Source: Methanoregula sp. UBA247
Lineage (GTDB): Archaea; Halobacteriota; Methanomicrobia; Methanomicrobiales; Methanospirillaceae
Direction of reading: 5' to 3'
Assembly (NCBI GenBank): GCA_002495055.1
Contig: DADR01000063.1
Span: forward strand, 1-40,425
Length of the DNA: 40,425 nt
The position numbers and the translations under genes were made by a program. The notes below the pieces were generated by a model. That model was not told the DNA's origin, ran no database searches, and saw only the letters and a list, made by a program, of their open reading frames with translations. Of the stretch, positions 33,294-40,425 are shown one piece after another. The stretch's first letter is position 1, and each line of letters begins with the position of its first letter.

Positions 33294-35303
33294 ATGGACA
33301 CCTTCGATGCGTATTTTCCGTATACTGAATACCGCCCGGGACAGCGACATATGCTTGAAGTTTCGGCGCAGTGTGCACGGGAAGGTGGGATAACCATGAT
33401 CGATGCCCCGACCGGCAGCGGAAAATCGAGTGTGATCGCATCCCTTCTGGCAGAACGAAAAGGCAGAAAGGTGGTTATCGCTGTACGCACGGTGAGCCAG
33501 CTCACCACATTCATCCGCGAGTTAGAGCTGGTGCGTACAAAAAAACCCCAGCTCAAAGCAGTATACCTCGTCGGCAAAGGGAGCATGTGCCCGCTTGGCG
33601 GTGAAGGCGATGTATACCGCAGGTGCGAGGGAGTGAAGGCGTTCTCAAACTCGCTCATGCGTGACCGCGCAGAAAGAGGGGCACTTATCCCGGGAAAAGA
33701 TCCATTTATCGTCCAGCAGGTCCGGCGTATGGACAAGGAACACCCCCTCCTCTGCCCGTATTACATCAATAGCAAAATGTTTGTGCAGGCTGAGACTGTT
33801 GGTGTAAAAATGGTCCCCTCAACAATGCTTCGCACAAAGGCAGAAAGGGTGATCGCAAACCCTGTGCCTCCGGGGGAACTGGGAGAGTTCTGTGGGGAGA
33901 TCTGCCCCTATGAGCTGATGATGCACGCCGCCCGGAATACCGATGTCGTTATCCTGAACTATCATCATCTCTTTAACCGGGATATACGGGAACAACTCTA
34001 TGCAAATCTCGGCGTCGAACCGCAGGATATACTTCTTCTAATTGATGAAGCACACAACTGCGGTGATGTGATCACCAGCATTGAGAGTGTGACTCTGGAA
34101 GAACGCGACCTCGATCAGGCATCACGGGAGCTCTCCGGCATGCGAAAACACCGTAAAGGTGCAGATGCAGTCCAGCATGTCCTGCCCCGGCTTACTGAGT
34201 TCATCCGCGGGCTTGGTATATCCGGGGAGGTTGAAGACTGGTTTGACCCATCGATATTTGACAGGATGATCGTGCGCGAATCGCTCTATAAAAATATGGA
34301 TGAGATCGTTGACGACCTGATCGGGCTTGCCGAGATTATCCGGGAAAAAAATCTGAAAGCAGGAGAATATCGCGAAACGGCGATTGAAAGAGTAACAGAA
34401 TTCTTACTCCGGCTCTCTCAGTCAGCCACGGATCCGGCGTATCTGACTATATACCGGAAAGATCCGGAGGGGGTAACTCTGGAAGTGCGCAATATCGATC
34501 CCGCAGTGCCGCTGCAGGAGATCTGTACCGCACATGCCTGCAGTATCCTGATCTCGGGTACACTTTCACCGGTCGACAGCTTCGCCCGTTTTTACTTCGG
34601 AGATACCAGGGTGAAAACCCTTGCAATACCGAATGTATTCCCCAAAGAAAATCGTCTTATCTGTTGTGCAAAAGACATAACAACAGCATTCTCAATGCGG
34701 CAAAACAAGGAAAATACTGCACGGATCCGTGAGTATATAACAGCATTCTGTGCGCTCAAAGGCAACCGTGCAATCTATTTTCCCAGTTACCAGATTCTCG
34801 AAACGTATGCCAGCCTCACGGTCCCGCACCTGCGGGGAAGGATGGCCTTTATCGAACCACGCGATGCAGCCGATGCCGGCGCTGCACTCTCCACGTTCCT
34901 GTCCCTCCCTTTGCGGGGAGAGTCGGGGATCTTGTTTGCAGTCAGTGGCGGGAAGTGGAGCGAAGGGCTTGATTATCGCGGTGAGATGCTCAACGGGGCA
35001 ATGGTAATCGGACTGCCTCTTGCACCGTTTAACCGGGTGCGAAAAATGATGATAGAGTATTTCCGGCACAAGTTTGGACCGGAAGGTGAATTTCTCTGCT
35101 ACACCCTGCCGGCAATCAATCGCTCCCTTCAGGCATTGGGGAGAGTATTACGCACACCGGAAGATCGGGGTGTCCTTGTGCTCGGAGAGAAAAGGTTCCT
35201 CGAAAAACGGGTCCACAATGCACTTCCCGCTTGGATTCAGGAGGAAATGATCGCATGCGATACGGCACGGTTCCAGGAGTTGGTTTCACGATGGAAATCA
35301 TAG
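33294..35303 (+). CDS. XPD/Rad3-family iron-sulfur DNA helicase
   Basis: A 669-residue superfamily 2, 5'-3' helicase of the XPD/Rad3/DinG class. Walker A is APTGSGKSS (38-46) and the DEAH box is IDEAHN (250-255). Four Cys residues at 99, 111, 154 and 204 (in SMCP, RRCEG, LLCPYY and GEICPYE) match the spacing of the 4Fe-4S cluster domain. Late motifs include ILISGTLSP (motif IV region), SGGKWSEGLDY and LGRVLRTPEDRG (motif VI). In archaea XPD takes part in DNA repair and helicase functions. ATG 33294 (MDTFDAYFPY) is preferred over the frame start at 33246. It overlaps the next gene, a DNA-alkyl repair enzyme, by 13 nt. Confidence 0.93.
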   Translation: MDTFDAYFPYTEYRPGQRHMLEVSAQCAREGGITMIDAPTGSGKSSVIASLLAERKGRKVVIAVRTVSQLTTFIRELELVRTKKPQLKAVYLVGKGSMCPLGGEGDVYRRCEGVKAFSNSLMRDRAERGALIPGKDPFIVQQVRRMDKEHPLLCPYYINSKMFVQAETVGVKMVPSTMLRTKAERVIANPVPPGELGEFCGEICPYELMMHAARNTDVVILNYHHLFNRDIREQLYANLGVEPQDILLLIDEAHNCGDVITSIESVTLEERDLDQASRELSGMRKHRKGADAVQHVLPRLTEFIRGLGISGEVEDWFDPSIFDRMIVRESLYKNMDEIVDDLIGLAEIIREKNLKAGEYRETAIERVTEFLLRLSQSATDPAYLTIYRKDPEGVTLEVRNIDPAVPLQEICTAHACSILISGTLSPVDSFARFYFGDTRVKTLAIPNVFPKENRLICCAKDITTAFSMRQNKENTARIREYITAFCALKGNRAIYFPSYQILETYASLTVPHLRGRMAFIEPRDAADAGAALSTFLSLPLRGESGILFAVSGGKWSEGLDYRGEMLNGAMVIGLPLAPFNRVRKMMIEYFRHKFGPEGEFLCYTLPAINRSLQALGRVLRTPEDRGVLVLGEKRFLEKRVHNALPAWIQEEMIACDTARFQELVSRWKS

Positions 35304-35740
35304 GAGGTTCCTGCCGGTTCGGACTCTGGTTTGTCCACGTATGGTGGAGCAAAACGACGGTTCACCGGGTCAGGTTTGCCAAAACCGGTATACCAGGAGC
35401 AGTACCTGATCTGATACGGCAATACTGTTCAGGGAAGGCAGTCAGTCTTTTACCGTTTGACAGTATTACCGCACAGGACGATTCGGTATATAGCAGTATA
35501 TACAGGGCGGTTCGACTGGTACCGTATGGGTCCACGTCAACCTACGGGAAGATTGCAGAAGTGATCGGCACATCCCCTCGCGTAGTCGGCCAGGCAATGG
35601 CACGAAATCCCACACCCCTTATCATTCCCTGTCATCGTATCGTTGCGGCTCATGGAATCGGCGGATTTTCTCCATCCATTGAAATCAAGGAAGCATTGCT
35701 TTCCATGGAAAAGAAAGGATTACGCAAGGTGGTAACGTGA
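35291..35740 (+). CDS. ogt: Methylated-DNA-protein-cysteine methyltransferase
   Basis: A 149-residue suicide repair protein that takes alkyl groups from O6-alkylguanine. The active-site motif is IPCHR (112-116) with acceptor Cys114; LVPYGSTSTYGKIAEVIG (76-93) and SPRVVGQAMARNP (95-107, with the helix-turn-helix Arg and Asn) are the conserved DNA-binding blocks. It is short at the N-terminus compared with the longest bacterial types. ATG 35291 gives the expected strand MEIIGGSCRFGLWFVHVWW and has AGGAG upstream inside the helicase gene. It overlaps the XPD gene by 13 nt, so both are probably made from one mRNA as a repair unit. Confidence 0.92.
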   Translation: MEIIGGSCRFGLWFVHVWWSKTTVHRVRFAKTGIPGAVPDLIRQYCSGKAVSLLPFDSITAQDDSVYSSIYRAVRLVPYGSTSTYGKIAEVIGTSPRVVGQAMARNPTPLIIPCHRIVAAHGIGGFSPSIEIKEALLSMEKKGLRKVVT

Positions 35741-35816
35741 TGCTGTACAGTTTTTTTACTACAAAATGAAAAAAATTATAAGCGATCCAAAAATTATGTG
35801 GCTACTTACCACAGAG

Positions 35817-35826
35817 TATATAAATA
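35817..35826 (+). promoter_or_regulatory. TATA box of tandem sensor operon
   Basis: TATATAAATA predicts a transcript start near 35847, about 60 nt before GTG 35908. The leader contains AGGAG at 35896-35900. Confidence 0.55.
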
Positions 35827-35907
35827 TATGGAATGATTATTTATTAGTAATAGCGTATACCAGAATCCGTGTATCGGTTTGGCTGAGAATTCGGCAGGAG
35901 ACAGCCA

Positions 35908-36759
35908 GTGGAGCATCTATCTATTGAAAACAAAGAGGTATTAAGACTGTTCCTGGTTGCTGCCGCATGTATCGGAGCTTTCCTCACATCGGTTTTTTCT
36001 CTCATGAACGGTATTTTCAGCGTCTTCCCCTTTCACTATATCCTGCCCATCATCCTCGTTGTCTATTTGTACCCGGATAGGGGAGTACTCTTCTCATTGG
36101 GACTAAGCCTGATGTATATCAGCCTCATTTACCTTTTGGGAAATTCAGATCCCATGCAGATCGCCATTGCTACGGCATGGTTTGCGATCTTTATCACGAT
36201 TGGTGTTGTGGCATCATCGTATGCAGTCAGGCAGCGTGATGAACGGACCAGGGTCAGGAATATCCTGGACAATTCACAGGACGGCATCTTCTGTTTTGAT
36301 CTTAAAGACCGGCTGATTCATGATATCAATCCAAAATGCGCACAATGGCTGAAGTACGAAAAAAAAGATCTCATCGGTAAAGATATCTCGGTTATCTGGA
36401 CCGACAAAGACGAGCAGAACCAATTCATTGCTGATGTGAACAAGGGAATAAACCCAAAACAGATGCCAAGGGAAGCATCATTCCAGGGAAGGGATGGTTC
36501 CTTGTCCAGGTTCACCATTTCCCCGATACTTGTGATACAGGGACGCGTAATGTGTTCTGCTCTGGATATCACCAGAAGTAAAATCGTGGATGAAGAGATC
36601 ATAAAAACTCTCGATGATCTTGAACTACAGGTCAAAGAACGTACCGCAGACCTCGAAAAGATGAACGAAAAACTCCGGGCAGAAATTCTTGAATGCCGGC
36701 GGTTTGAAAGCACCGTCCTGTCCGGGCATCCCCTGCAGCCAAACAGGGAGGATTTATGA
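35908..36759 (+). CDS. Membrane PAS sensor lacking histidine kinase module
   Basis: A 283-residue protein. Three to four membrane helices occupy residues about 10-108 (LFLVAAACIGAFLTSVFSL, YILPIILVVYLYP, GVLFSLGLSLMYISLIYLL, IAIATAWFAIFITIGVVASSY). A PAS domain covers about 112-222 (ILDNSQDGIFCFD ... ITRSKI) and a coiled coil about 224-270. The chain then stops with HPLQPNREDL where the next protein continues into its kinase domain. The N-terminus, PAS and coiled coil are paralogous to 36756-38201. It may work as a sensory partner or heterodimer subunit, or it may be an intact relic. GTG 35908 is the start, with AGGAG 7 nt upstream. The stop overlaps the next ATG (ATGA). Confidence 0.8.
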   Translation: MEHLSIENKEVLRLFLVAAACIGAFLTSVFSLMNGIFSVFPFHYILPIILVVYLYPDRGVLFSLGLSLMYISLIYLLGNSDPMQIAIATAWFAIFITIGVVASSYAVRQRDERTRVRNILDNSQDGIFCFDLKDRLIHDINPKCAQWLKYEKKDLIGKDISVIWTDKDEQNQFIADVNKGINPKQMPREASFQGRDGSLSRFTISPILVIQGRVMCSALDITRSKIVDEEIIKTLDDLELQVKERTADLEKMNEKLRAEILECRRFESTVLSGHPLQPNREDL

Positions 36760-38201
36760 ACCTTCCTGCTGTCATCAAGCCCAGCTTTTTCTGGATAACG
36801 ATGATTGTCCTGTCCGTCATTGTTGCAATCTACGGAACGGTTTTTTCGCTGACCCACGGCATTTATGAGGTTTTTCCGTTCCTTTATTTTCTGCCCATCA
36901 TCCTCTTTGTAAATTTCTATCCAAACCGGGGAGTGATCTTCTCACTGGCGATTAGTACGATCTTTCTCATACTGGTCTATTTTTTCAGTAATTTTAATAC
37001 AACCCTTATCGCGGTATCAACAGCATGGTTTGTTATCTTCGTAATGATCGGTTTTGTTACGTCTTCATTTGCAGAAGGGACACGGGCAGAACAGAGAATA
37101 TACCGGGAGATTTTCGAGAATTCCCTGGCGGGAATATTCACCTTTGCCCTCACAACACAGCGCATTCAGGAGATCAACGGGAAATGCGCCCATATGCTGG
37201 GATATAACAGGGAGGACCTGATCGATAAGGACCTCAGTCGTATCCTTTTGAATGCTGCTGACCGAGAGACATTCATCAGCCAGATCCAGAAAAATTCAGG
37301 TATCGCCGATACCGAACTTCTCCTGCACACAAGGGATGGTTTAGTACGCCAGTTCCTGGTTTCTGCATCCCTCTCCCCCGGTAATAAAGTAATCTGTTCT
37401 GCTGTCGATATTACCGAACGAAAACTTGCAGAACGGGTCATTCAGAAAGCACGGGGAGATCTGGAAAGAAAAGTAAAAGAACGGTCCGAAGAGCTCATGC
37501 GGGCAAATGACGGGCTTAAAGCTGAGATCCTGGAACGAAAACGATTTGAAGCAACGCTTAAGCTCGCAAACCGCAAACTTAACACTCTCTCTTCAATAAC
37601 CAATCATGATATTCTCGTCGAGATCAGTGCCATTGACAGGTCTGTTTCACTTGCAGAAGAGATGGTCACCAGTTCATCCCTCCTTGAGCACCTGAAAAAT
37701 ATTGAAAAGAATACTCACATGATCAAGAAACAGATCAGGTTTGCCCGCAATTACCAGAACATCGGCCTAATCCCCCCCCAGTGGCAGGTAGTTGATGTTG
37801 TTATCAGACATGAAATTGCCGAGCTTGGTCTTCCGAGTGTCCGAATCGAAAAAGACCTGGATAAAATTGAAATATTTGCGGATCTGTTATTGGAGAAGGT
37901 ATTCCATAATATTCTGGACAATGTAGTGCGCCATGGTAAAAAGGACCCCCATATACAGTTCTCTTTTGAGGAAACCGGCGAGGGTTTAACCATTTCCTGC
38001 CAGGACGACGGGGAAGGAATCCCTTCAGGTGCAAAAGAGAGTATTTTCAAATGCGATTATTTCCGGAATAAAGGTTACGGACTTTTCCTGGCTTCAGAGA
38101 TCCTGAGTATGACCGGACTCTCTATTTGCGAAACCGGAGAACCGGGATCCGGAGCACGTATTGAAATCAGGGTGCCCAGTGGTTCATACCGGTATATTTA
38201 A
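36756..38201 (+). CDS. Membrane PAS sensor histidine kinase
   Basis: A 481-residue sensor kinase. Membrane helices lie within residues 10-103 (same pattern as the preceding paralog: VFSLTHGIYEVFPF, PIILFVNFYPNRGV). A PAS domain covers about 113-222, a coiled coil 224-275, the phosphorylated His284 is in TNHDILVEI, the N-box is FHNILDNVVRHG (383-394), G1 is DDGEG (417-421) and G2 GYGLF (440-444). The residue four after the His is Val288; in kinases with phosphatase activity it is usually Asn or Thr, and it is Asn in the kinase at 4906-6597. The start ATG 36756 overlaps the stop of the kinase-less paralog. No response regulator gene is adjacent. Confidence 0.86.
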   Translation: MNLPAVIKPSFFWITMIVLSVIVAIYGTVFSLTHGIYEVFPFLYFLPIILFVNFYPNRGVIFSLAISTIFLILVYFFSNFNTTLIAVSTAWFVIFVMIGFVTSSFAEGTRAEQRIYREIFENSLAGIFTFALTTQRIQEINGKCAHMLGYNREDLIDKDLSRILLNAADRETFISQIQKNSGIADTELLLHTRDGLVRQFLVSASLSPGNKVICSAVDITERKLAERVIQKARGDLERKVKERSEELMRANDGLKAEILERKRFEATLKLANRKLNTLSSITNHDILVEISAIDRSVSLAEEMVTSSSLLEHLKNIEKNTHMIKKQIRFARNYQNIGLIPPQWQVVDVVIRHEIAELGLPSVRIEKDLDKIEIFADLLLEKVFHNILDNVVRHGKKDPHIQFSFEETGEGLTISCQDDGEGIPSGAKESIFKCDYFRNKGYGLFLASEILSMTGLSICETGEPGSGARIEIRVPSGSYRYI

Positions 38202-38282
38202 AAAGCTGATGAAGTCTGATTCCTTTTAAACACGTTTTTGCGATGACCGGAATTTTCATCCGTTTTTTTTTAACGTTTCCCG

Positions 38283-39047
38283 TCAGATATTCTTTTTTCT
38301 GCCACTCGCATCCCGCATATAATGACCAAACTCACTTTTGAGGAGAAGATCACCGGAGAACACCGGACCATCCCTGCATACCCGGAGCCCGGACGGATCA
38401 ATGCAACACGAACCACAGACACCAACACCGCATTTCATGTAACGGTGAAGTGAGAATTCCGTTTTATGGGCAATTCCTTTTTCTTCGACTTTGGTAAGCA
38501 CCGCCCTCATCATCACTTCAGGACCACAGACCGCAATCCTGTCGTATGCACCGAGGTTCAGGTCATTCATAAGCGCAGTGACATACCCGTTCAATCCTAA
38601 GGACCCGTCATCAGTCGCAATCAGCACATCGCTACACTCATCCAGCTGGTCGACAAACAGGAGTTCCTTCTCGGTCTGTGCACCCAGAAGAAAGGTCATG
38701 ACACAGTCAGCCCTCGCAAGCGGGAGGAGAGGGGCAGCACCAACACCGCCAGCGATTGCAAGCACCTTTTCCCCTTTGGTAAATCCATTGCCAAAAGGAC
38801 CCCGGATCCCCAGTCTGTCACCAGGACCCAGAGCGAACATGGCACTTGTTGCATCACCTGCTTTTTGGACAGTAATGGTGTTTTCTGATGACAAGGCCAT
38901 CGGAATTTCATCGACCCCCGGTATCCAGACCATGACAAACTGGCCGGGAGAGAACACAAACGAGCGGTCAAACACGAATGTGCGGATGAGTGATGTCTCT
39001 TCTTTTACCCGCAGTATGGATACCGCGTCGGAAAGGTTATTGTCCAT
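38283..39047 (-). CDS. pyrK: Dihydroorotate dehydrogenase electron-transfer subunit
   Basis: A 254-residue FAD/2Fe-2S subunit of class 1B dihydroorotate dehydrogenase. It passes electrons from PyrD to NAD or another carrier. The FAD-binding barrel ends in a Pro-rich block (GIRGPFGNGF, 80-89), the NAD-binding part has AIAGGVGAAPLLPL (97-110) and AVCGPEVMM, and the cluster site has Cys206, 211, 214 and 224 in KCGVGVCGSCCIDPSGLRVC, with an extra Cys215. ATG 39047 overlaps the upstream pyrD by 11 nt. The last residues are a short basic tail. It works only with PyrD (39037-39927). Confidence 0.94.
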   Translation of the reverse strand: MDNNLSDAVSILRVKEETSLIRTFVFDRSFVFSPGQFVMVWIPGVDEIPMALSSENTITVQKAGDATSAMFALGPGDRLGIRGPFGNGFTKGEKVLAIAGGVGAAPLLPLARADCVMTFLLGAQTEKELLFVDQLDECSDVLIATDDGSLGLNGYVTALMNDLNLGAYDRIAVCGPEVMMRAVLTKVEEKGIAHKTEFSLHRYMKCGVGVCGSCCIDPSGLRVCRDGPVFSGDLLLKSEFGHYMRDASGRKKNI

Positions 39048-39927
39048 GGGCGCATCCTATGATCTCGAGTGGCGTTATCCCATCCTTTTTATAGAGTTCC
39101 GCTTTAATAGTCTCAAAGACTTTCGCATCGTTATACACAGCACTGCCAATCTCCACTGCACTTGCCCCGGCCATCATCATCTCGATCACATTATCAGCAG
39201 TGGCTACTCCCCCACAGCCGATGATGGGTATGTTGCAGGCTTCATAGAGTTCATACACGCAGCGGACTGCAATGGGAAATATCGCACTTCCCGAAAGGCC
39301 ACCATACCGGTTCCCCAGCATCGGGCGGCGCATCCCTGTCGAAATCCGCATAGCTTTGACAGTATTGATTGCGACGATCGCAGTTGCTCCTCCGCGTTCT
39401 GCCGCTTTTCCAATGGAGGTGATATCGGTAACGTTGGGAGTTAGTTTTACCCAGGTAGGAATACCTGTCACGCTGATCGCCCGGGTACAGGCTTCTACAA
39501 GTGCCGGGTCAGTTCCGATTGCAGCACCATATCCTTCGGCATGAGGACAGGACAGGTTCAGTTCAAAACCCGCAACCCTTCCCTCAAACCAGCAGGCAAC
39601 CCTGGCAAACTCTGCGGGATTACCGCCAAAGATACTGACAACAACTGGTTTTTTTGCAAGAGATGTGATCTCGTCTACAAACTCTTTTGATGGGTTGGGA
39701 AGTCCCATGGCGTTCAGGAGCCCGTCATCAAGAACAACAAGGCAGGGCCCTGCGTGACCGTCTTTTGGATCTGGTCCGATTGATTTGGTTACAACACCTC
39801 CTGCACCTAATGAGAGGATACGATTGAGTGAAGACCCTGTTGTCCCGAGAATTCCGGCAGCGAGAAGCAGGTGGTTATCGAGCACCACCCCTCCCAGCGT
39901 TACCGGACCCGGTCTTATCGATACCAT
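39037..39927 (-). CDS. pyrD: Dihydroorotate dehydrogenase, class 1B catalytic subunit
   Basis: A 296-residue FMN enzyme that oxidises dihydroorotate to orotate. The active-site Cys of class 1 enzymes is in LNLSCPHAEG (Cys130 region). Other landmarks are GAGGVVTKSIGPDPKDGHAGP (41-61), LNAMGLPNPS, the Lys in WVKLTPN, and the FMN-phosphate loop IIGCGGVATADNVIEMMMAGASAVEIGSA near the C-terminus. The Cys base and the adjacent pyrK mark it as class 1B (PyrDB/PyrK heterotetramer). ATG 39927 is the start, and pyrK begins before pyrD ends. Confidence 0.95.
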   Translation of the reverse strand: MVSIRPGPVTLGGVVLDNHLLLAAGILGTTGSSLNRILSLGAGGVVTKSIGPDPKDGHAGPCLVVLDDGLLNAMGLPNPSKEFVDEITSLAKKPVVVSIFGGNPAEFARVACWFEGRVAGFELNLSCPHAEGYGAAIGTDPALVEACTRAISVTGIPTWVKLTPNVTDITSIGKAAERGGATAIVAINTVKAMRISTGMRRPMLGNRYGGLSGSAIFPIAVRCVYELYEACNIPIIGCGGVATADNVIEMMMAGASAVEIGSAVYNDAKVFETIKAELYKKDGITPLEIIGCAHGQ

Positions 39928-40054
39928 CCATCAGGAAATAGTCGTTATTTATTATAAAGAGCATCTTTTTGTGTCGGTTAATCAGTCGTCTTTAAAAGGG
40001 GGCATAGTTAATCTCTTCCAAGGGTTCAAAGGTCCTTGATCGGTGATTGATCTA

Positions 40055-40222
40055 TCAGTTGGTTTCGTAACTTTTCACAATCAGCTCTTTCGCCTTTATA
40101 AGATCGGCATCCGATCGAATGGTAATTTCTAAATCACCAGTCGCAAGATGCCCGATTTTTCTTACGTCCCGTGTAAATCCATCTTCAATCTTGATTGTAT
40201 CAGGATTCACCTTGACATACAC
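40055..40222 (-). CDS. Short DUF5655-like C-terminal fragment (possible leaderless small protein)
   Basis: A 55-residue frame too short for usual gene calling. It begins at GTG 40222 and reads VYVKVNPDTIKIEDGFTRDV, then IGHLATGDLEITIRSDADLIKAKELIVKSYETN. The GFTRDV...IGH...TGDLEI...SYE pattern resembles the C-terminal end of DUF5655 proteins, which are normally over 100 residues, so most of the family domain is missing. Upstream, a stop codon at 40235-40237 closes the frame, yet the residues just before GTG (ILVV) still look family-like, suggesting a decayed longer gene. However, a TATA-like box at 40245-40253 is positioned for a leaderless transcript beginning at this GTG, so a stand-alone expressed fragment is possible. 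Confidence 0.5.
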   Translation of the reverse strand: MYVKVNPDTIKIEDGFTRDVRKIGHLATGDLEITIRSDADLIKAKELIVKSYETN

Positions 40223-40244
40223 GACGAGAATATATTAGGATTTT

Positions 40245-40253
40245 TAATTATAG
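40245..40253 (-). promoter_or_regulatory. TATA-like box upstream of small fragment gene
   Basis: The minus strand reads CTATAATTA. The centre at 40249 is 27 nt before the GTG at 40222. Confidence 0.4.
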
Positions 40254-40425
40254 AAAATAGGAGGTGAGACCTGCGGCAAAGACCGGATACTTTTATGCAC
40301 TCATGGTGTAAAAAACCATTTTTTGAGCTGTTTCTCACAAGTAGTTTGTTAGAGATGGTAATACATTGCAGAATCTTTATTGTTCAATAAAGGAATTATT
40401 TGCTCTGTAGAAAACCTCAACGATG

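Noticed and set aside
40261..40268. GGAGGTGA-like ribosome site on the + strand near the right edge
   Set aside because: The following frame (GTG at 40265) stops after about 15 codons, and no other start is near.
1..40425. tRNA, rRNA, SRP RNA, RNase P RNA, CRISPR arrays and insertion sequences
   Set aside because: No TPsiC-arm consensus within a cloverleaf, no regularly spaced direct repeats, no transposase frame and no terminal inverted repeats were seen by reading; a covariance-model scan would be needed to exclude small RNAs fully.

Overview
The window looks like a chromosomal piece of a methanogenic archaeon, most likely Methanomicrobiales (Methanoregula-like). The evidence is methanogenesis marker protein 14, an archaeal DnaG primase, CDP-archaeol synthase, a tetraether-lipid-synthase-like radical SAM enzyme, a UPF0058 protein, an archaeal XPD helicase, TATA-box promoters with several apparently leaderless starts, and the PAS/histidine-kinase families typical of that order. 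No rRNA, tRNA, CRISPR array or insertion sequence was recognised. The order-level assignment is inference from gene content.

Region 1 (about 1-8150) is accessory in character. It holds two tandem exported beta-helix proteins (the first cut by the window edge), an AT-rich NodB-like polysaccharide deacetylase, a FemAB-type acyl/aminoacyl transferase, a soluble winged-helix/PAS/PAS histidine kinase, and a response-regulator receiver domain fused to a membrane family-2 glycosyltransferase. Together these suggest a signal-controlled surface-glycan locus.

Region 2 (about 8350-24900) is mostly housekeeping. It holds a YwbE-like protein, a membrane-anchored unknown, dihydroorotase (pyrC), a structure-rich non-coding stretch, a DUF167 protein, dnaG, UPF0058, and an archaeal alanine dehydrogenase/ornithine cyclodeaminase-family enzyme. 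A divergent pair follows (tes-like radical SAM and carS, both archaeal membrane-lipid genes), with carS overlapping pyrE. Next come purD and argF (ATGA overlap), an mmp14 operon with a small unknown partner, a flavin-binding PNPOx-like protein, an Sfp-type phosphopantetheinyl transferase and argG.

Region 3 (about 25000-35750) holds a fasciclin-plus-degenerate-cupredoxin lipoprotein, carAB, a ferritin-like protein, a three-gene thiol-redox cluster (glutaredoxin, ferredoxin:disulfide reductase with C-terminal rubredoxin, Cys-rich thioredoxin-like protein), a beta-carbonic anhydrase, and a repair pair (XPD helicase overlapping an O6-alkylguanine methyltransferase).

Region 4 (35900-40425) holds two tandem, translationally coupled membrane PAS sensors, the first lacking the kinase module. 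It ends with pyrD-pyrK and a short DUF5655-like fragment.

Pathway logic: carbamoyl phosphate from CarAB feeds arginine (ArgF, ArgG here) and pyrimidines (PyrC, PyrD/PyrK, PyrE here). Aspartate transcarbamoylase (pyrB/pyrI), pyrF and argH are not in the window. These genes lie in separate small transcription units, so the grouping is positional and not one operon.
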